From positions 91,499,221 through 91,563,220 of the forward strand of contig OY757021.1 in the NCBI GenBank assembly GCA_963580285.1: 64,000 bases of DNA, in the 5' to 3' direction. A program made the translations under genes and the position numbers. Each line of letters begins with the position of its first letter. The stretch's first letter is position 1. The notes below the pieces were generated by a model. The model worked only from the letters and a program-made list of their open reading frames with translations, searched no databases and was not told the DNA's origin. The DNA comes from Lucinisca nassula (Eukaryota; Mollusca; Bivalvia; Lucinida; Lucinidae). Positions 52,891 to 63,961 of the stretch are shown piece after piece.

Positions 52891-53349
52891 TGTAGACCTA
52901 ATGACTGGGCAGGTTGAACCAATCTACAAATCTACCAGATTTTACTGTAAAATCTTGCACTTGCGAAGGAGTGTTTCATTTTTATGCACTGAAAGGGTGT
53001 TCTACGTTTGTTTTGAATTTAATGGTCCGAGCACTGGGCAAATGACATTTTATTAATCGCCAACGCAACGTTCTGACGTTTCATCGACGTTGCAATGTCA
53101 AATTCAATGCATCGCTTTGAAGTTGGTTTGATGTAGACACGACGTTGTTGACACGCTACATGTCGGTTGATGTGGCGTAATTTAACGACAAACTGTAATT
53201 TACATTTGCCTGCGCTCGCTAATTGTTGGTGCGCTGAGAGAGAGTGAGAGAGAGAGGACCCTGTTGGGTCGTATGTGCAATATATCATTTTCTTAATGCG
53301 AAATTTCACATCTGGCAGCATATCGGTGTTTCTCCCTTTATCTTCTCTT
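52891..53349. other. No recognised feature
   Basis: Contains several GACGTTGCAATG/CAACGCAACGTT-type short dyads and a (GAGA) run at 53236-53258, no coding sequence. Confidence 0.45.
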
Positions 53350-54374
53350 TTTTAGCTCACCGTCACGTAGTGACGAGGTGAGCTTTTGGGATCACTTTTT
53401 GTCCGTCGTCCGTGCGTGCGTCCGTCCGTCCGTCCGTAAACTTTTTCTTCAAACGACATCTCCTCCTAAACCACTGAGCGGATTTTGACCAAACTTCACA
53501 GGAATGATCCTTAGGTGGTCCCCTTTTAAAGTTGTTCAAATGGTTCCGGTCCGTTGCACATATGGGTCACAGGAGCCAAAAATAGATTTTTTTCACCGAA
53601 AACTTAAAAAAATCTTCTTCTCTGAAACTGCAAGGCCCAGGTCTTTGATATTTGGTATGAAGCTTCATCTAGTGGACCCCTACCAAGATTGTTCAAATTA
53701 TAGTGCTGGGGCCAAAAATGCCCCCGCCCCGGGGCCCTTTGGTTTTACATGGGCTTATATAGGGAAAATCTTTAAAAATCTTCTTCTCTGAAACTGCAAG
53801 GCCCAGGTCTTTGATATTTGGTTTGAATCTTTATCTGGTGGACCCCTACCAAGATTGTTCAAATTATAGTGCTGGGGCCAAAGATGCCCCCGTCCCGGGG
53901 CCCTTTGGTTTTACATAGGCTTATATAGGGAAAATCTTTAAAAATCTTCTTCTCTGAAACCGCAAGGCCCAGGTCTTTGATATTTGGTATGAAGCAGGCC
54001 TGGGGTCGATTACTTTCAAAAGTATTTGAATACAAATACAAATACTTTGCATTTCACGAATACAGAATACAAATAAAAATACATTTTTTATGAATGTATT
54101 CGAATGAGAATACAAATACTTTGCAAATGTATTCAAATACTTTTAGAATACTTTTGAATACATTTCCATCAAAACAAGAGCAACTGGTGACTGTAGTAAT
54201 GTTTGGGTCATAGACAGATACACATCTCTTTGTTTTATCTAGAACAATTTCAGACACAATCAAAGAAGGTGTACAGGATCTTGTATGAAACAGGTCATTA
54301 AATTTTGCAGTTTCTGGAGCCTTTATCAATCAAAAGCTAATGATTGATGAATTACATTACATCACATAAACACA

Positions 54375-54880
54375 TATATAATTCTGACACCTTTGAACCC
54401 CACTTTTATACAGTAAAACTGGGGTTTACTGTAAACCCATTTTTCTTTATTTCAGCTCTAAAATACAGATTGTGGGTACTCATTAGAACCGCCTTATTAG
54501 GATAATGTATCACTTTTAAGTCTTTTAAAAATTCTGCTTGATTATTGTGATGACTTTTCAAAACATTTCTTTATAAATTTTATGATGTAAATTAAAGGTG
54601 ATGATCATAATTGATTTTGTCCACCTTTATAAACAGCAGTGGGGATTATGTCCAGGACCTAAACAAATGGTGGGTGTAGATTTTGTCCGCCTTTAGGTAT
54701 TTTGCCCGGTGGGGTGGGGGTATTGTGTCCTGGATTCCATTGAGGCGGTTATAATGAGTATGCACAATCTATATTTTGAGCAGAAATAAGAAAAATATCA
54801 CAATTTTTCATCTTAAATTTGTGTTCTTTTTTTTTTGGCGATAAAATTTGCAATGTATTTGTATAGGCATGTTTTTTCTT
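54375..54880. repeat. MITE-H copy split at its loop
   Basis: 54375-54495 carries one arm (ACAGATTGTGGGTACTCATT) and the ACCCCACTTTTATACAGTAA stem; 54738-54880 carries the other (CATTGAGGCGGTTATAATG ... GCACAATCTATATTTTGAGC). The 240 bp between them is not identified. Confidence 0.65.
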
Positions 54881-55944
54881 TACTGCTGAAACTAAATAAG
54901 GGACATTATTATGTTCTGTTTCTTGTGAGAAACAAGTGTCAAAGTGGCCAGCACATAATAAAATAATCAGTTTGCCCATTGCCTTCTATTTCTACTTTTG
55001 GGATTTCAGTTTTGGCTTCACTTTCATTTTACTACCTAGACATTTTTTTTTTTTTTTTTTTTGGTGTATGGTTTTTAAATGTTATCAACAAGGAGAATGT
55101 TCTTATCAAACAAAGCTAATCAATTTACCAGTATTTGGAATTACAACTATGAGGGTAATTTGTAGGTTTTGCTTTGGCATGACTCAGTTGTAAAAACACT
55201 AGGTCTTGTCCCTATCTCTCTATCCTGAGGCAATCTATTGGAAGATGACATACAGGTAACTTTACCGATTAACACATCAATGCCTACAGTTCCTTAAAAG
55301 GGGACCTTGACTGTGTAGATTAAGATCATATGCCACAGAATATAGTGTCTGATCAAAGTGTACAGTACTTTCTAGAGATCATAAAATTTTGAAGAAAATA
55401 ATAAAAAGTAAGCAGACACCTCATAAATTGAAATGTTTCTGTCTAATAATATAAATTGAAGAGTTCATGGGACATAAATGGGTAGCAGAAATTATTTTAT
55501 GCAATCAGCACAAATCAGCCCAAAACATCATATATTGACAAATGGATACATTTGTAAGAGCCACGTGCCACAGTGATGGACCATGACTGTAGGTAATTTG
55601 TGATTGAAGTAAGTGTCTCTGAATAAAAAAATCTAACTGAGAACAGAATAATGTTATTCTCTTCTGTTTTTCACACCTCTCCTAGTCAGCAAATTATAAT
55701 ATCAGTCACTTTAAAAGTGATATAATTTCATAAAAATTAAATGTTTGTCATCTTAAAAGCTTTTATTTGCATCAATGCAACCAAATGAATCAATAAATAT
55801 GCTTGGCTGTCTGATATGTATTGTATTAAACCATCTAATAGTAATTTCAGAAGTTCCTACATGAGCAGTCAAGGACTTTAGTGACATCTATTAAAACATT
55901 TATGTATTGTTTCATAATTTTTTTCTGCAAAGTGCAAAAGTATT
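54881..55944. other. Interior of the hAT element, no recognised feature
   Basis: AT-rich, with a poly-T at 55044-55063. No frame longer than about 85 codons and none with a known motif. Confidence 0.5.
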
Positions 55945-57406
55945 CATAATGTATTCGTAAAACTATTCATGAATACATGACTTTTGAAATGTATTCGAAT
56001 ATAAATACAAATACTTTTATTCTAAAAAATCCACGAATACAGAATACTTCACGAATACTGAAAAATGTATTCGAATAGTATTCGAATACGAATACAGAAT
56101 ACAATTACCCCAGGTCTGGTATGAAGCTTCATCTAGTGGACACCTACCAAGATTGTTCAAATTATAGTGCTGGGGCCAAAAATGCCCCCGCCCCGGGGCC
56201 CTTTGGTTTTACATGGGCTTATATAGGGAAAATCTTTAAAAATCTTCTTCTCTGCAACTGCAAGGCCCAGGTCTTTGATATTTGGTATGAATTTTCATCT
56301 TATGGACCCCTACCAAGATTGTTCAAATTATAGTGCTGGGGCCAAAAATGCCCCCGCCCGGGGCCCTTTGGTTTTACATAGGCTTATATAGGGAAAACCT
56401 TTAAAAATCTTCTTCTATGAAACCGCAAGGCCCAGGTCTTTGATATTTGGTATGAAGCTTCATCTAGTGGACCCCTACCAAGATTGTTCAAATTATAGTG
56501 CTGGGGCCAAAAATGCCCCCACCCCAGGGCCCTTTGGTTTTACATGGGCTTATATTGGGAAAATCTTTAAAAAATCTTCTTCTCTGAAACTGCAGGGCCC
56601 AGGTCTTTGCTATTTGGTATGAAGCTTCATCTAGTGGACACCTACCAAGACTGTTCAAATTATAGTGCTGGGGCCAAAAATGCCCCCGCCCCGGGGCCCT
56701 TTGGTTTTACATAGGCTTATATAGAGAAAATCTTTAAAAATCTTCTTTTCTGAAACTGCAAGGCCCAGGGTTTTGATATTTGGTATGAAGTTTCATCTTG
56801 TGGACCTCTATCAAGATTGTTCAAATTATAGCCCTGAGGCCAGAATTGCCCCCGCTCCTGGGCCCTTTGGTTTTTCATAGACTTATATAGGGAAAATCTT
56901 GAAAAATCTTCTTCTCTGAAACCACAAGGCCTAGGTCTTTGACATTTGGTTTGAAGCTTCAGCTAGTGGACCTCTACCAAGATTGTTCAAATTATAGCCC
57001 TGGGGCCACAATGCCCCCGCCCCAGGGCCCTTTGGTTTTACATAGACTTATAATAGAGATAATCTTTGAAAATCTTCTTCTCTGAAACAACAAGGCCCAG
57101 GTCTTTGATATTTTTTTTGTGTAGCTTCATCTAGTGGACCTTTGCCAACATTGTTCAAATTATAGTCTTTTGTTGATATTTGGTATGAAGCTTCACCTTT
57201 TTAGACCTCCCTCAACATTATGCACATTATAACCCTGGGGTCAATAATGGCCCTCCCCGGGGCCCACTTGTTACTCTATGGATCAGGTGAGCGATCCAGG
57301 GCCATCATGGTCCTCTTGTTTTTTTCTCCTATTACTGCTACTCGCTCACATCTGAGCATTACGAGCAGGATTTCCTGGGTGGTAACCAGTACTTTCTGTT
57401 TTCTTT

Positions 57407-58030
57407 TTTTTAGCTCACCAGAGCCGAAGGCTCCGGGGGAGCTTTTAGGATAGGCAGTTGTCCGTCGTCGTCGTCTGCGTCTGCGTCGTCAACACTTTCA
57501 AACGACATCTCCTCTGAAACCACTGGGTCGATTGGGCCCAAATTTTATCTGTAGCATGCTTGGGTTGGGGGATTAAAAGTTTGTGTTTTTTATGAAAATC
57601 GGCTTTTCAGTTTGGTTGCTATAGCAACTTAGAGCTCCCATAGACTTACAATGGGGAAAATTAAAAAATCACATTAACTGCCAAGCCTTTGCAGATATAG
57701 GGACAAAACTTCATAGAAATGTTCCTTAAGCAATCTAGCATCTGCTATATGATTTTAGGCCTACTGCTCAATTTTATTGGTTGCCACGGAGACAAAAATG
57801 CAAAAAAAAGAAAATAAAACTTAAAAATCATCTCCTCAGAAACCGTATGCTTTATGAGGCTGAGACTTAATGAAAATATTCTCCTTATTAGCCTCAACAG
57901 ATTTTGTGTTTTTTATGAAATTCGGCTATTTAGTTTGGTTGCTATGGCAACTTAGAGTTTCCATTGACTTTTAATGGGGAAAATTGAAAGATGGCATTAA
58001 CTGCCAAGCCTTTGCAGATATTTAGACAAT
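57407..58030 (+). mobile_element. AGCTCACCAGAGCC element, truncated copy
   Basis: TTAGCTCACCAGAGCCGAAG opening, (GTC)n-rich TCCGTCGTCGTCGTCTGCG, then two internal units around GCCAAGCCTTTGCAGATATA. It stops at 58030, where the next copy starts with the same TTTTAGCTCACC. Confidence 0.75.
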
Positions 58031-59998
58031 TTTTAGCTCACCAGAGCCGAAGGCTGCGGGGGAGCTTATAGGATAGGCAGTTGTCCGGCGTCGTCGTCGT
58101 CGTTGTCGTCTGACGTCAACACTTTCAAACATCTTCTCCTCTGAAGCCACTGGGCCGATTGGGCCCAAATTTTATCTGTAGCATCCTTGGGCTGGGGGAT
58201 TGAAAGTTTGTGTTTTTTATGAAAATCGGCTCATTAGTTTGGTTGCTATGGCAACTTAGAGTTTCCATAGACTTATAATGGGGAAAATTGAAAAATGGCA
58301 TTTACTGCCAAGTCATTGCAGATATTTTGACAAAACTTTTATAGAAATGTTTCTTGAGTACACTTCTCTTAGCCATATGCATTTATGCCAACCTGAAGGT
58401 CCCACAGGTTGTGCCGGGGCCATGCCCCACCCCCTCCACTTCATAAAAGGCCATATATCTCAGAAACCATTCAGATCTCGACCCCTAAACCATATATATT
58501 CTTGTTCCTATTGATAAGACGCATTCAGTAACACCAACCTGGGGGTCCTCAGGGATGCGCCGAGGTCATGCCCCACCCCCTCCACTTAATAAAAGGCCCA
58601 ATATCTCAGAAACCATTCAGATCCCCACCCCTAAACCATATATATTCTTGTTCCTTATGATAAGACCCATTCAGTGACATCAACCTGGGAGTCCCTGGGA
58701 TGCGCCGGGGCCATGCCCAACCCCCTCCATTTCATTTAAGGCCCAATATCTCGGAAACCTTACAGATCCCCGCCCCTAGACCATATATATTCTTGTTTCT
58801 TATGATAAGACACATTCATTGACATCAACCTGGGGGTCTTCAGGGATGCGCTGGGGCCTTGCCCCACCCCTCTACTTCACAAAAGGCCATATATCTCAGA
58901 AACTGTTCAGATCCCCACCCCTAAACCATATATATTCTTGTTCATTATGATAAGACGCATTCAGTGACACCAACCTGGGTGTCCCCAGGGATGTGCTGGG
59001 GCCATGCCCTACCCCCTCCATTTCATAATATCACAATATCTCTGAAACCCTACAGATGGCCACCCCTATACCATATATATTCTTGTTCGTTATGATAAGA
59101 CACATTCATTGTCACCAACCTGGTAGTCTTCCAGGGCCTTGCCCCTTCCCCTCCACTTCACAAAAGGCCTTATATCTCAGAGAATGTTCTTAGCCCCACC
59201 CTAAACCATATATATTCATCTTTCTTATGATAAAACGCATTCAGTGACACCAGCTTGGGAGTGCCCGGGGCACGCCCAGGCCATGCCCCACCGCTTTACT
59301 TCATTAAAAGCCATATATCGCAGAAATAGTTCAGATCCCCACCCCTAAACCATATACTTGTTCCTTATGATAAGACTCGTTCAATCACACCAACCTGGGG
59401 GTCTCTTTGTGCTGAGGCAATGTGCCCCGCCCTTCCACTTAATTAAAGGCTTTATATTTCAGAAACCATTCTAATCCCCACCCCATAATCATAAATGTTC
59501 TTGTTCCTTATTATTAGCACACCTACTGTAGGGGGTTCCGCAGGGGCCATTCCTATCCTTTCCACTTCATAAAAGGGCCTCAAATATCGGAAACCGTTCA
59601 GATTCCCAGCACTAAACCATATATATACTTGGTCCTTATGATAAGACACATTTAGGGACAACAATTTCGGCTTTCCTGGGATCAACAGGACATGCCCCAA
59701 CGCCTCAACTGTTTAAGAGGCCTTACAGATCCCCATTGCTAAACCGTATATATTTTTGTTTCTTATGATAAGATGCATTTAGTGATACCAACCAGGGCTC
59801 CATTGGGTCCATGCCTCACCCCCTCTACTTCATAAAAGGCCTAATGTCTCAGATACTGAGTCCACATGGGTGCTCACTTGGGCATGGGGGTTCATTTGGT
59901 AGATTAAAATGATATCATGTTAAAATACAAGGCTGCCATTGGGCAGTGCCCACCTGAGCTCTGGTGAGCATAGTGGCCCATGGGCCTCTTGTTTTTTT
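58031..59998 (+). mobile_element. AGCTCACCAGAGCC element with 145 bp tandem core
   Basis: Same opening as 57407. The core has ten units marked by CCATATATATTCTTGTTC near 58491, 58637, 58782, 58927, 59073, 59207, 59351, 59490, 59618 and 59745; the first five are 145-146 bp apart and later ones shrink to 127-144. It closes GGTGAGCATAGTGGCCCATG and CCTCTTGTTTT, parallel to the 53350-57323 element although the cores differ. Confidence 0.8.
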
Positions 59999-60002
59999 TT
60001 TT

Positions 60003-60118
60003 AAGCAATGTGGATGAAGTGCCTTGCTCAAGGGCACAACACTTTGGTCAGCGTGAGGCTCGAACCCGCAACCTCTTGATCACTAATCCGATGCGCTACC
60101 ACTGCACCAAAGGGCTCT
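60003..60118 (-). mobile_element. SINE-D, tRNA-like head
   Basis: On the minus strand AGCCCTTTGGTGCAGTGGTA and GCGGGTTCGAGCCTCACG are A- and B-box-like; GTGCCCTTGAGCAAGGCACT follows, a block seen in several metazoan SINEs. No acceptor stem closes, so it is not a tRNA gene. Confidence 0.65.
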
Positions 60119-60214
60119 TACATTAGAATTCGCCAAACAAGTTGAAAATTAATTTGAAAATTTTAAAAGAATTCCACTGTTTTACGCTGTAATTAACACT
60201 TTATCTGTCCCACT

Positions 60215-60305
60215 GCCTTTGAAGCAATACGACAGATGACGGCCAGGGCTTTTCCCGTTCTATTTTTAGAACTGGAAGTACGTCACGAAAAAAGCTCCTA
60301 TATTT
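60215..60305. repeat. Dispersed repeat shared with 3065-3170
   Basis: GAAGCAATACGACAGATGAC through ACGTCACGAAAAAAGCTCCT, nearly identical to the first locus. Confidence 0.55.
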
Positions 60306-60346
60306 AAATGTTGAAAAAACTTTACCTGTTCACCATTGTTATTTAT

Positions 60347-60460
60347 TTATTAACCCACATATGCCCGCGGCCCTTTTTTGGGACATCGGCAAACACTGCA
60401 GTCCCAGATCAGACACCTCAGAAAGACGCCGCAGACGTCTGATTTGGATTAAAACTGTTT
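60347..60460 (-). repeat. MITE-P fragment
   Basis: TTAACCCACATATGCCC end, GCAAACACTGCAGTCCCAGA and the CAGACGTCTGATTTGG core; other end lost. Confidence 0.5.
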
Positions 60461-61077
60461 GATAATTTATAATGGTTCAATTATGACACTAATGTTAATC
60501 CCTGTCATATAATTGCCACCCTGCGGTGCGTGTCGATAAGGTGTGAAAATATGGTCAAGTTATGTCTTTAGTTTGCGTTTATTCCTCAATCATAAAATTT
60601 AATCCGCAATCAATGTGAAAATTATTTAATTGCTCCTAAGACGAGTTGCTTTGACTATTCTACTATCTCGTGAATGGTTATGTTTTGGCGCCAAATAGCA
60701 GACGCTTGCCGAGAAAAGTTGAACGCTTTAATCTGGGTTAACACATCTATATGCTGTTGGTTATTGACACGGAGCTTACGGAAAGCTTGTTTTCCACAAC
60801 CGTTTGGCTGTCGAGAATTTTTTGTACCGTTTCCAAACAATTTTTATGAAAGAGATACGCCCCATTAAGACAAAACAATAGACACGTGTGGGGCTGTAGG
60901 GGTCCGATGATGTCATTTACCGATCGCGTGCAGAAAAAAACTAGGGGTGGTTTGTGGGCTGCAGTTTGGATGCCGGAATTCGATGTTCGCATTGGACTTG
61001 CTTGCTTGTTTATTTCGTTTAAAGTCAGAGCTTCAGGAATAAAAATTCACAAAAATCGGGCTTGCTTAGTAATGGAG
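60461..61077. other. No recognised feature
   Basis: Several overlapping short frames on both strands (60655-60992) but no motif in any of them. Confidence 0.4.
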
Positions 61078-61085
61078 ATTGTTAT

Positions 61086-61962
61086 TAGGGCTGCAACGAT
61101 ACGCTCAACTTACGATACCTATCACGATACATGGCTCACAATACGATACATATCGCGATACATTTTATTTAGGATCTCTGTGGAAAAGAAAGCTGCATGT
61201 GGAACAAAAATAAATTTATTGTAACATTAAACTGTAAAAATTGGTTGTAAAATTAAACAGGGCTCTGGGACTTTTTGAGGGTTATTTTGTTTTAAGAACA
61301 TCATGTAACCTAAGCTGACCCTTTGGGACTACACGGCTTGCTTTGATAACTGGTCCCGGCTTTGCAGCTTCTACTTTCGGTTCTACTTTCGATTTCGCTT
61401 GTTCCAGTTCCTGATAAATCAGTGGATGTTTTCTTTGTAGATGAGTGGACATATTTGATGTGGTGCCCGAAGCGTACGATATATCACACTGACAAACTTT
61501 GCACACAGTTTTAGTTTTATTAACTGACTTGATTCCATTGTCATCAGTCTTTTCAAATCCGAAATATTGCCAAACTTTTGATTTGTATTTTGCCGGCGCA
61601 TTCTCGATCTCGCGATCCGCCATTTTGAACTGCCGAGTGTCGCTCCCGTAATGCAAAATCGAGAAATATTTTTACATTTTACAAGTGCAATTGCGAATAA
61701 ATACGCATACAAGTGATAGGCATACCGTCAAAAAAATAATTTTGGCTATTTTTGAGGTAATTTTTGCTTATTTTCTGAATTTTCCCTTGATTTATTGATA
61801 TAAGCGCCAACATCATCGACCGGCAATTTCGGCCCATTTGTCGATTTTCGGAACTGATCGTCGAACCGAACCTAACCGAAAATGGAGGAAACAAAACCGT
61901 GAACCGAATCGTAGCTTATGTACCGCGATGAACCGAGTTTTCGGTGAATCGTTTCACCTCTA
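61086..61962. mobile_element. hAT transposon remnant, 877 bp
   Basis: Ends TAGGGCTGCAACGATACG and, inverted, TAGAGGTGAAACGATTCACC. ATTGTTAT is duplicated exactly at 61078-61085 and 61963-61970. Subterminal ACGATAC repeats occur in the first 100 bp. The only coding part is a BED-finger frame; the hAT catalytic and dimerisation regions are absent, so the element depends on a transposase made elsewhere. Confidence 0.9.
61282..61623 (-). CDS. BED zinc-finger protein from a hAT element
   Basis: An uninterrupted frame. The upstream-most ATG is at 61656, but MADREIENAPAKY from 61623 looks the likelier start. It contains SKVWQYFGF (aromatic lead of BED fingers), TVCKVCQCDISY (C-x2-C), TSNMSTHLQRKHP (H-x4-H), then a Lys/Glu/Pro-rich tail ending HDVLKTK and TAA: 113 codons. 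BED fingers sit at the N-terminus of hAT transposases and bind the element's ends. In full-length hAT proteins several hundred residues would follow; here the frame stops by itself. It may simply be what is left after an internal deletion, or a stand-alone DNA-binding product able to compete with the transposase. No evidence of expression. Confidence 0.7.
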   Translation of the reverse strand: MADREIENAPAKYKSKVWQYFGFEKTDDNGIKSVNKTKTVCKVCQCDISYASGTTSNMSTHLQRKHPLIYQELEQAKSKVEPKVEAAKPGPVIKASRVVPKGQLRLHDVLKTK

Positions 61963-61970
61963 ATTGTTAT

Positions 61971-62409
61971 ATTAATCATGTGTAAGTAAAATTGAGTGAA
62001 CAATTATTAAATTAAACGTTATTTATGTCGGGAATTGTAAAAGGATAGAGCATAACATGAGATGCATCGTGTTTTCAGCTGACAAAAGTAAAAGTAAAAT
62101 GGTCCGATATAATTCGGGCAGGTTATCCACACCCTGAACTTGGGCCTGTAATTTGAAGGGAAAAACTGCGGGTAATACACGCCTGAATACGGTATATATA
62201 CAAGTTTAAATACAGTAAAACTGAAAACGGGCAATGATCAGGAATTGCTACAATCCAGAATTCATGCATTCCTGACTTACTCTAGGGTGCAAAAGAAGGT
62301 TTCACCATGGGTCCTGGGTTGGATGCATGGTTTGGGTCTGGGATGCATTAATTCTGGACCCAGTGGGTCCCAGGACTCATAATGGCAGATTTGTAAAAAA
62401 TCACTGGAG
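61971..62409. other. No recognised feature
   Basis: Has a CCATGGGTCCTGGGTTGGAT / GGACCCAGTGGGTCCC direct-repeat-like patch at 62307-62375, nothing else. Confidence 0.45.
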
Positions 62410-62431
62410 CCCCCCCCCCCCCCCCCCCCCC
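62410..62431. repeat. Poly-C tract
   Basis: A 22-base C run; length may be an assembly or sequencing artefact. Confidence 0.9.
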
Positions 62432-62582
62432 TGTGCAAGGAGAACCCTCCCCTGTGCAGGTTATAGAACCCTACGGTAATTACATGGTTATTGTGTAGGC
62501 TTTCATCCTGCAAATCCTGTTGTGTATGTAATGTACACCTGCGAGTAATGGCCAAATGTGACCAATCACAGTATCGGTAGAA
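62432..62582 (+). mobile_element. SINE-A, 3' half
   Basis: CTGTGCAAGGAGAACCCTCC, TTACATGGTTATTGTGTAGG, ACACCTGCGAGTAATGGCCA, AATGTGACCAATCACAGTAT. The tail AGAT repeats are degenerate (CGGTAGAAAGAAAAAG). Confidence 0.75.
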
Positions 62583-62595
62583 AGAAAAAGAATCC

Positions 62596-62872
62596 AGTGA
62601 AGAAATATATGGGCTGCATGATGCTTCCACGCAGAGCTGAATCCGGCCCGCACACTAGTACTGGTAAACCGCTTAAAGGACCTAAGCCTGTCCAGGAACC
62701 GCGGTGCGAGGCGGACCGTCCATGCTAATTTACCCAATTGGTTTCATTGGGCAACAGGGCTTGAGATGTCATTTCATCTCAATATCGGGTAAAAGTCCCA
62801 CAAAATTGGAAGCAACGTCTCCAAAATGACCTTTACAGTGTTGACGGGGACGTTAAACCTCAAATCAATCAA
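62596..62872 (+). mobile_element. SINE-C copy
   Basis: Starts inside the head at GTGAAGAAATATATGGGCTG and ends GTTAAACCTCAAATCAATC. Directly follows SINE-A. Confidence 0.8.
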
Positions 62873-62904
62873 ATCAGTTAACTTCCCGAACCGAAGGACT
62901 TCAC

Positions 62905-63140
62905 CTAGGGACCCTGCCCATCGGGGCTGGGAGAAATAGACTGGAGTGTATGACGTTTGCACTCAGAACTGAAACTGACCGCACATCCACTTAGGAGGTC
63001 TAAGCCTACATAGGCAAGGTGGTGCAAGCGGTCTGTCCTATTGGTTTTGATTGGGCGGCAGAGATGAGATGTCATTCTTTCTCAGTGTCAGGTAAAAGTT
63101 CCACAAAAGTGAAAGCAGCATCTCCAAAATGACCCAGGGA
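62905..63140 (+). mobile_element. SINE-C copy, diverged
   Basis: GACCCTGCCCATCGGGGCTG to CAGCATCTCCAAAATGACCC, with deletions; lacks the (AAAC) tail. Confidence 0.65.
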
Positions 63141-63277
63141 TGTAAAAATTCCACTCGCCCACTCACATTTGCGAGTAAGTTTTAGGCAGGGCGAGTAGGG
63201 TTTTCAAAACTGACCTTACTTTTTCTTCATTTTTAGACGATACGTGTATGTTTGAGGGAAATTTTACACCTCTGTGA

Positions 63278-63961
63278 CAGAGCTACAGATAAGGTACGTA
63301 TCCACGTAAATACGCACTAATTTTCATTAAAAACGCATTGAAAATCGATTTTTCATGTACCGATACGCATTAGAAAAAACGGGTACGTCATGGTCCCGAT
63401 GGGTGCAAAATAAAAGTTGGAGTAAGCCAGCTTCGTTTAGGCAAATCGAGCGCACCCAACTTCATATCCGGTTCTATCAACAGCATCAATAATACGTTGT
63501 CTGATTGGTACTTTCGTTTTCGTTGCCACTTGTATTCGGCAGGGGAGATCACTCTGTTGGTTTCCAATGCAAACAAATGGCGGAGGAATCGTCGAAGTCC
63601 GTTCGTTTTAGACCAAAAATGCCAGCAAATGCGGGCAATATATTGAACTACCTAACTCAGTAAGGCACTTCTAATGAATACCAACAATATAATTATGTTT
63701 TTGTGCAAAAATAAGAGAAATATAATTATGTACTTTTCTGATGAAAAAAGCGCCTTATCTGGAGCTATGATTATTATTTTATTATTATAAATATTATAAA
63801 AACTGACACACTTGGAAATAAAAAGCATAATGTCAAAATACTCGTTCCAAAATATTGTGAAACGGTTTACTCTTTCAGAAAATTTCTAGGACCCGAAATA
63901 CCCTTTGAAAATAAAATCAGGGTGTAAAATACTCTTTGGCCTAAAATTATCTGTAGCTCTG
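63278..63961. mobile_element. Small hAT-like element
   Basis: CAGAGCTACAGATAA at the left end is perfectly repeated in inverted form at the right end (TTATCTGTAGCTCTG), and CTGTGA lies directly outside both (63272-63277, 63962-63967). CAGAG ends are hAT-like, although only 6 bp of duplication can be read. A MITE-H scrap is at 63650-63720. No transposase frame. Confidence 0.65.

Larger units (their letters stand above)
53995..56118. mobile_element. hAT-like non-autonomous transposon, 2.1 kb
   Basis: Ends CAGGCCTGGGGT and, inverted, CAGACCTGGGGT; the 8 bp target duplication GTATGAAG lies at 53987-53994 and 56119-56126. Both are standard hAT signs. Subterminal regions are dense in GAATAC/GTATTC (about 54020-54170 and 55945-56100), likely transposase-binding repeats. 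No BED finger or catalytic frame is present. A MITE-H copy, itself split, lies inside. Removing the element and one duplication restores a 166 bp repeat spacing exactly. Confidence 0.9.
53350..57323 (+). mobile_element. AGCTCACC-ended element with 166 bp tandem core
   Basis: Opens TTTTAGCTCACCGTCACG, with a GTCACGTAGTGAC dyad and a (GTCC)n run. It closes with CAGGTGAGCGATCCAGGGCC and CCTCTTGTTT. Between them are nine tandem units marked by CTTCTTCTCTGAAACTGCAA at 53614, 53780, 53946, 56244, 56409, 56576, 56741, 56909 and 57074. Spacing is 165-168 bp once the hAT insertion is subtracted. As 166 is not a multiple of three, the peptides read from it (for example MKLHLVDPYQDCSNYSAG) shift frame and are not protein repeats. 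Confidence 0.8.

Noticed and set aside
53504..56622. Repeated protein (MKLHLVDPYQDCSNYSAGAKNAP family)
   Set aside because: The DNA unit is 166 bp, so each unit changes frame; no frame spans several units.
60045..60118. Minus-strand tRNA gene
   Set aside because: tRNA-like boxes only; no acceptor stem, and a relative at 36.9 kb shows it is a SINE head.
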